6,591 nt of DNA from contig DMHI01000185.1 of the NCBI GenBank assembly GCA_003449515.1, positions 8,144 through 14,734 on the forward strand, read 5' to 3'. Below the pieces are notes generated by a model. That model was not told where the DNA came from, ran no database searches, and was given only the letters and a program-made list of their open reading frames with translations. How positions within the stretch are numbered: the first letter of the stretch is position 1; every line of letters begins with the position of its first letter. Below, in pieces: positions 5,799-6,591 of this stretch. The stretch is from Lysobacteraceae bacterium. GTDB lineage: Bacteria; Pseudomonadota; Gammaproteobacteria; Xanthomonadales; Xanthomonadaceae. The translations under genes and the position numbers were made by a program.

Positions 5799-6591
5799 TG
5801 ATCCCCGAACTCGGCAACGTCGCGCTGCTGCTCGCGCTGCTGCTGGCCATCGCGCTGTCGGTGATGCCGCTGGTCGGCGCGCACCGTGGCAACGTCACCT
5901 GGATGAACCTCGCGCGCCCGTTGGCCTATGGTCACCTGGTGCTGATCGCGATCGCCTACGCCGCGCTGACCTGGGCGTTCGTCGACCACGATCTCTCGGT
6001 GGCCTACGTGGCCAACAACTCGCACATCGATCTACCGGTGATCTACCAGATCAGCGGCGTCTGGGGCGGGCACGAAGGCTCGCTGCTCCTGTGGGTGCTG
6101 GTCATCGCCGGTTGGATCGCGGCGGTGGCGCGCTACTCACGCTCGCTGCCGCTGCCGGTGGTGGCGCGGGTGCTGGCGGTGATGGGTCTGGTGGCGGTGG
6201 GCTTCGTGAGCTTCACCGCCTTCACGTCCAACCCCTTCGACCGCATGCTCCCGGCGGCGCTCGAAGGCCAGGACCTCAACCCGCTGTTGCAGGATCCGGG
6301 GCTGATCTTCCACCCGCCGCTGCTCTACATGGGCTACGTCGGCTTCGCGGTGGCCTTCGCGTTCGCGGTCGCCGCGTTGATCGATGGCCGTGTCGACGCG
6401 CAGTGGGTGCGCTGGTCGCGGCCGTGGACCGCCGTGGCCTGGGCCTTCCTGACCCTGGGCATCGGCCTCGGCAGCTACTGGGCCTACTACGAGCTGGGCT
6501 GGGGCGGCTGGTGGTTCTGGGATCCGGTGGAGAACGCGAGCTTCATGCCCTGGCTTGCCGGCACCGCCCTGCTGCACTCGCAGGCGGTCTC
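5798..6591 (+). CDS. ccmF: Cytochrome c heme lyase subunit CcmF, N-terminal part (cut by window edge)
   Basis: CcmF is the large inner-membrane core of the System I heme ligase; it accepts heme from CcmE and, with CcmH and CcmI, joins it to apocytochrome CXXCH motifs. ATG at 5798 shares a base with the ccmE stop, and the frame is open to the right edge: 264 codons of a family that is usually about 640-660 residues. Family marks are [11 protein letters not shown] early in the protein, His172 in [10 protein letters not shown] (matching in context the E. coli periplasmic ligand His173), the WWD motif [15 protein letters not shown] (234-248) and His260 in LLHSQAV (matching transmembrane ligand His261). 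Many hydrophobic helices are present. The second pair of heme-ligand histidines lies beyond the window. No Shine-Dalgarno is evident. Confidence 0.97.
   Translation, partial: MIPELGNVALLLALLLAIALSVMPLVGAHRGNVTWMNLARPLAYGHLVLIAIAYAALTWAFVDHDLSVAYVANNSHIDLPVIYQISGVWGGHEGSLLLWVLVIAGWIAAVARYSRSLPLPVVARVLAVMGLVAVGFVSFTAFTSNPFDRMLPAALEGQDLNPLLQDPGLIFHPPLLYMGYVGFAVAFAFAVAALIDGRVDAQWVRWSRPWTAVAWAFLTLGIGLGSYWAYYELGWGGWWFWDPVENASFMPWLAGTALLHSQAV

Noticed and set aside
6137..6577. Minus-strand open frame opposite ccmF
   Set aside because: It is antisense to conserved CcmF motifs ([13 protein letters not shown]) and has shadow-type composition.

Overview
The window comes from a GC-rich chromosome, most likely a Xanthomonadaceae/Lysobacterales-type gammaproteobacterium. 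This placement is an inference. It rests on strong G/C bias at third codon positions, a System I (ccm) cytochrome c maturation operon, a CcmA C-terminal half (YANLDLDGI, THGAYAAPP) that resembles my memory of xanthomonad CcmA, and a large secreted S8 protease of a kind common in that group. No database search was run.

Left part (about 1-2900, minus strand): one very long uninterrupted reading frame encodes a secreted subtilisin-family (S8) serine protease. It starts near 2900 and runs off the left edge. It has a signal peptide, an I9-type propeptide, a catalytic domain with the full Asp/His/Asn/Ser set, and a long beta-rich C-terminal extension that carries several close cysteine pairs and an EF-hand-like acidic loop. 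At least 966 codons are present and the C-terminus is missing.

Middle (about 2901-3027): a short divergent intergenic region. It holds a plausible promoter for the protease, a -10-like hexamer just in front of ccmA, and a small inverted repeat between them.

Right part (3028-6591, plus strand): ccmA-ccmB-ccmC-ccmD-ccmE-ccmF, in that order, with ccmF cut by the right edge. Every junction overlaps by 1 or 4 bases (ATGA or TGATG), so this is one tightly coupled transcription unit. CcmA (ATPase) with CcmB, CcmC and CcmD forms the ABC-type complex that loads heme onto His123 of the membrane-anchored chaperone CcmE and releases holo-CcmE. CcmF then takes heme from CcmE for attachment to apocytochrome c. 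The thioredoxin-like and apocytochrome-handling genes (ccmG, ccmH, ccmI) would be expected just past the right edge but are not in view.

There are no tRNA or rRNA genes, CRISPR arrays, insertion sequences or convincing terminators. This is largely a conserved housekeeping locus beside an accessory exported protease. I did not find evidence of a wholly new system; the points worth checking are details of the protease architecture, the divergent promoter region and sequence departures in CcmA and CcmE.
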